Source: Agromyces cavernae (GTDB taxonomy: Bacteria > Actinomycetota > Actinomycetes > Actinomycetales > Microbacteriaceae). From it: a DNA stretch of 64,000 nucleotides. The stretch covers positions 620,001 through 684,000 of the forward strand of contig NZ_JAJNMP010000001.1 in NCBI RefSeq assembly GCF_021044935.1, read 5' to 3'. The notes under the pieces were generated by a model that worked only from the letters and a program-made list of their open reading frames with translations, made no database searches and was not told the origin of the DNA. Shown piece after piece: positions 63,674 through 64,000 of the stretch. Numbering within the stretch: position 1 is the first letter of the stretch; each line of letters opens with the position of its first letter. The translations under genes and the position numbers were made by a program.

Positions 63674-64000
63674 GTGGACTGGTCGATCCAGGAGATCGCG
63701 AGGCTCGCGGGAACCACGAGCCGCACGCTTCGTCACTACGACGACATCGGGCTGCTCGCGCCCGCGCGCATCGGGTCGAACGGCTACCGGTACTACGACG
63801 AGCCGGCACTCGTGCGCCTGCAGCGCGTCATGCTGCTGCGCGAGCTCGGGCTGGGACTCCCCGCGATCGGCGAGGTGCTCGATCGCGAGGAGAGCGCCCC
63901 GCACGCCCTGCGCAGCCACCTCGAGTGGCTCAGGCAGGAACAAGAACGACTGGCGCGGCAGATCGCGTCGGTCGAGCACACCATCACGGCATTGGAAGGA
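63674..64000 (+). CDS. MerR/TipA-type regulator, cut by window end
   Basis: 109 residues seen. DWSIQEIARLAGTTSRTLRHYDDIGLLAPARIGSNGYRYYDEPALVRLQRVMLLRELGLGL is a standard MerR DNA-binding domain, followed by the start of a dimer coiled coil. The rest, possibly a TipAS drug-binding domain, is outside the window. GTG 63674 with AGAGGAGG upstream. Confidence 0.88.
   Translation, partial: MDWSIQEIARLAGTTSRTLRHYDDIGLLAPARIGSNGYRYYDEPALVRLQRVMLLRELGLGLPAIGEVLDREESAPHALRSHLEWLRQEQERLARQIASVEHTITALEG

Overview
This 64 kb window is high-GC actinobacterial DNA, most likely chromosome of a Microbacteriaceae member close to Agromyces. That placement is my inference from protein content (DUF3073, DUF3817, a FurA-KatA pair, Erm of the actinobacterial type), from many start codons lying 5-8 bases after a TAnnnT box (leaderless transcripts), and from the very frequent GGATGC/GCATCC word. 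No tRNA, rRNA, CRISPR array, transposase, integrase or phage gene was recognised.

Layout. 0-3.3 kb: zinc alcohol dehydrogenase, two coupled unknown genes, and a chromosomal erm rRNA methylase preceded by a leader peptide and hairpin. 3.3-15 kb: membrane protein plus Nudix hydrolase, purL, a shikimate dehydrogenase-like gene, MFS exporter, MazEF-type toxin-antitoxin, an imine reductase-like enzyme divergent from a cupin, then furA-katA. 15-20.4 kb: a secreted multidomain GH78 alpha-L-rhamnosidase behind a LacI-type operator. 20.4-27 kb: a divergent lipid/glycerol cluster (glpD-tetR against alkyl-DHAP synthase-like, DAG kinase and GMC oxidoreductase). 27-28.6 kb: purQ-purS. 28.7-30.6 kb: a DrrAB-type ABC exporter. 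30.6-33.7 kb: tryptophan-to-anthranilate operon (TDO, amidohydrolase, kynureninase). 33.8-44.2 kb: a sialic-acid-type regulon (CE7 esterase, GntR regulator, Dpp-type ABC importer, NanA-, NanK- and NanE-like enzymes). 44.3-55.8 kb: TetR, VOC protein, then purC, purD, purF and purM with a sterol-carrier protein, thioesterase, acyltransferase and DUF3073. 55.9-64 kb: flavin monooxygenase, KimA-like permease, CopC, a CrcB pair, GNAT, PadR-DUF4097 and a MerR gene cut by the window end.

How the parts fit. Seven of the genes for de novo purine synthesis (purL, Q, S, C, D, F, M) are spread over about 50 kb with unrelated cassettes between them; six of the seven lie on the minus strand. The sialic-type regulon is tied together by one operator sequence at three promoters: the esterase, the regulator itself and the importer-catabolic operon. 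Several other cassettes carry a clear operator next to their regulator or start (furA, two tetR genes, padR, merR, mazE).

Two families of intergenic repeats were seen. One is an approximately 75-bp element with three copies of a GAAAACAGGAAG core, present between convergent genes at 20.4 and 57.2 kb. The other is a GGTTGAGG...TCTCGAAACC element at four places. A fresh-looking 23-bp tandem duplication truncates the sterol-carrier gene at 48.88 kb.
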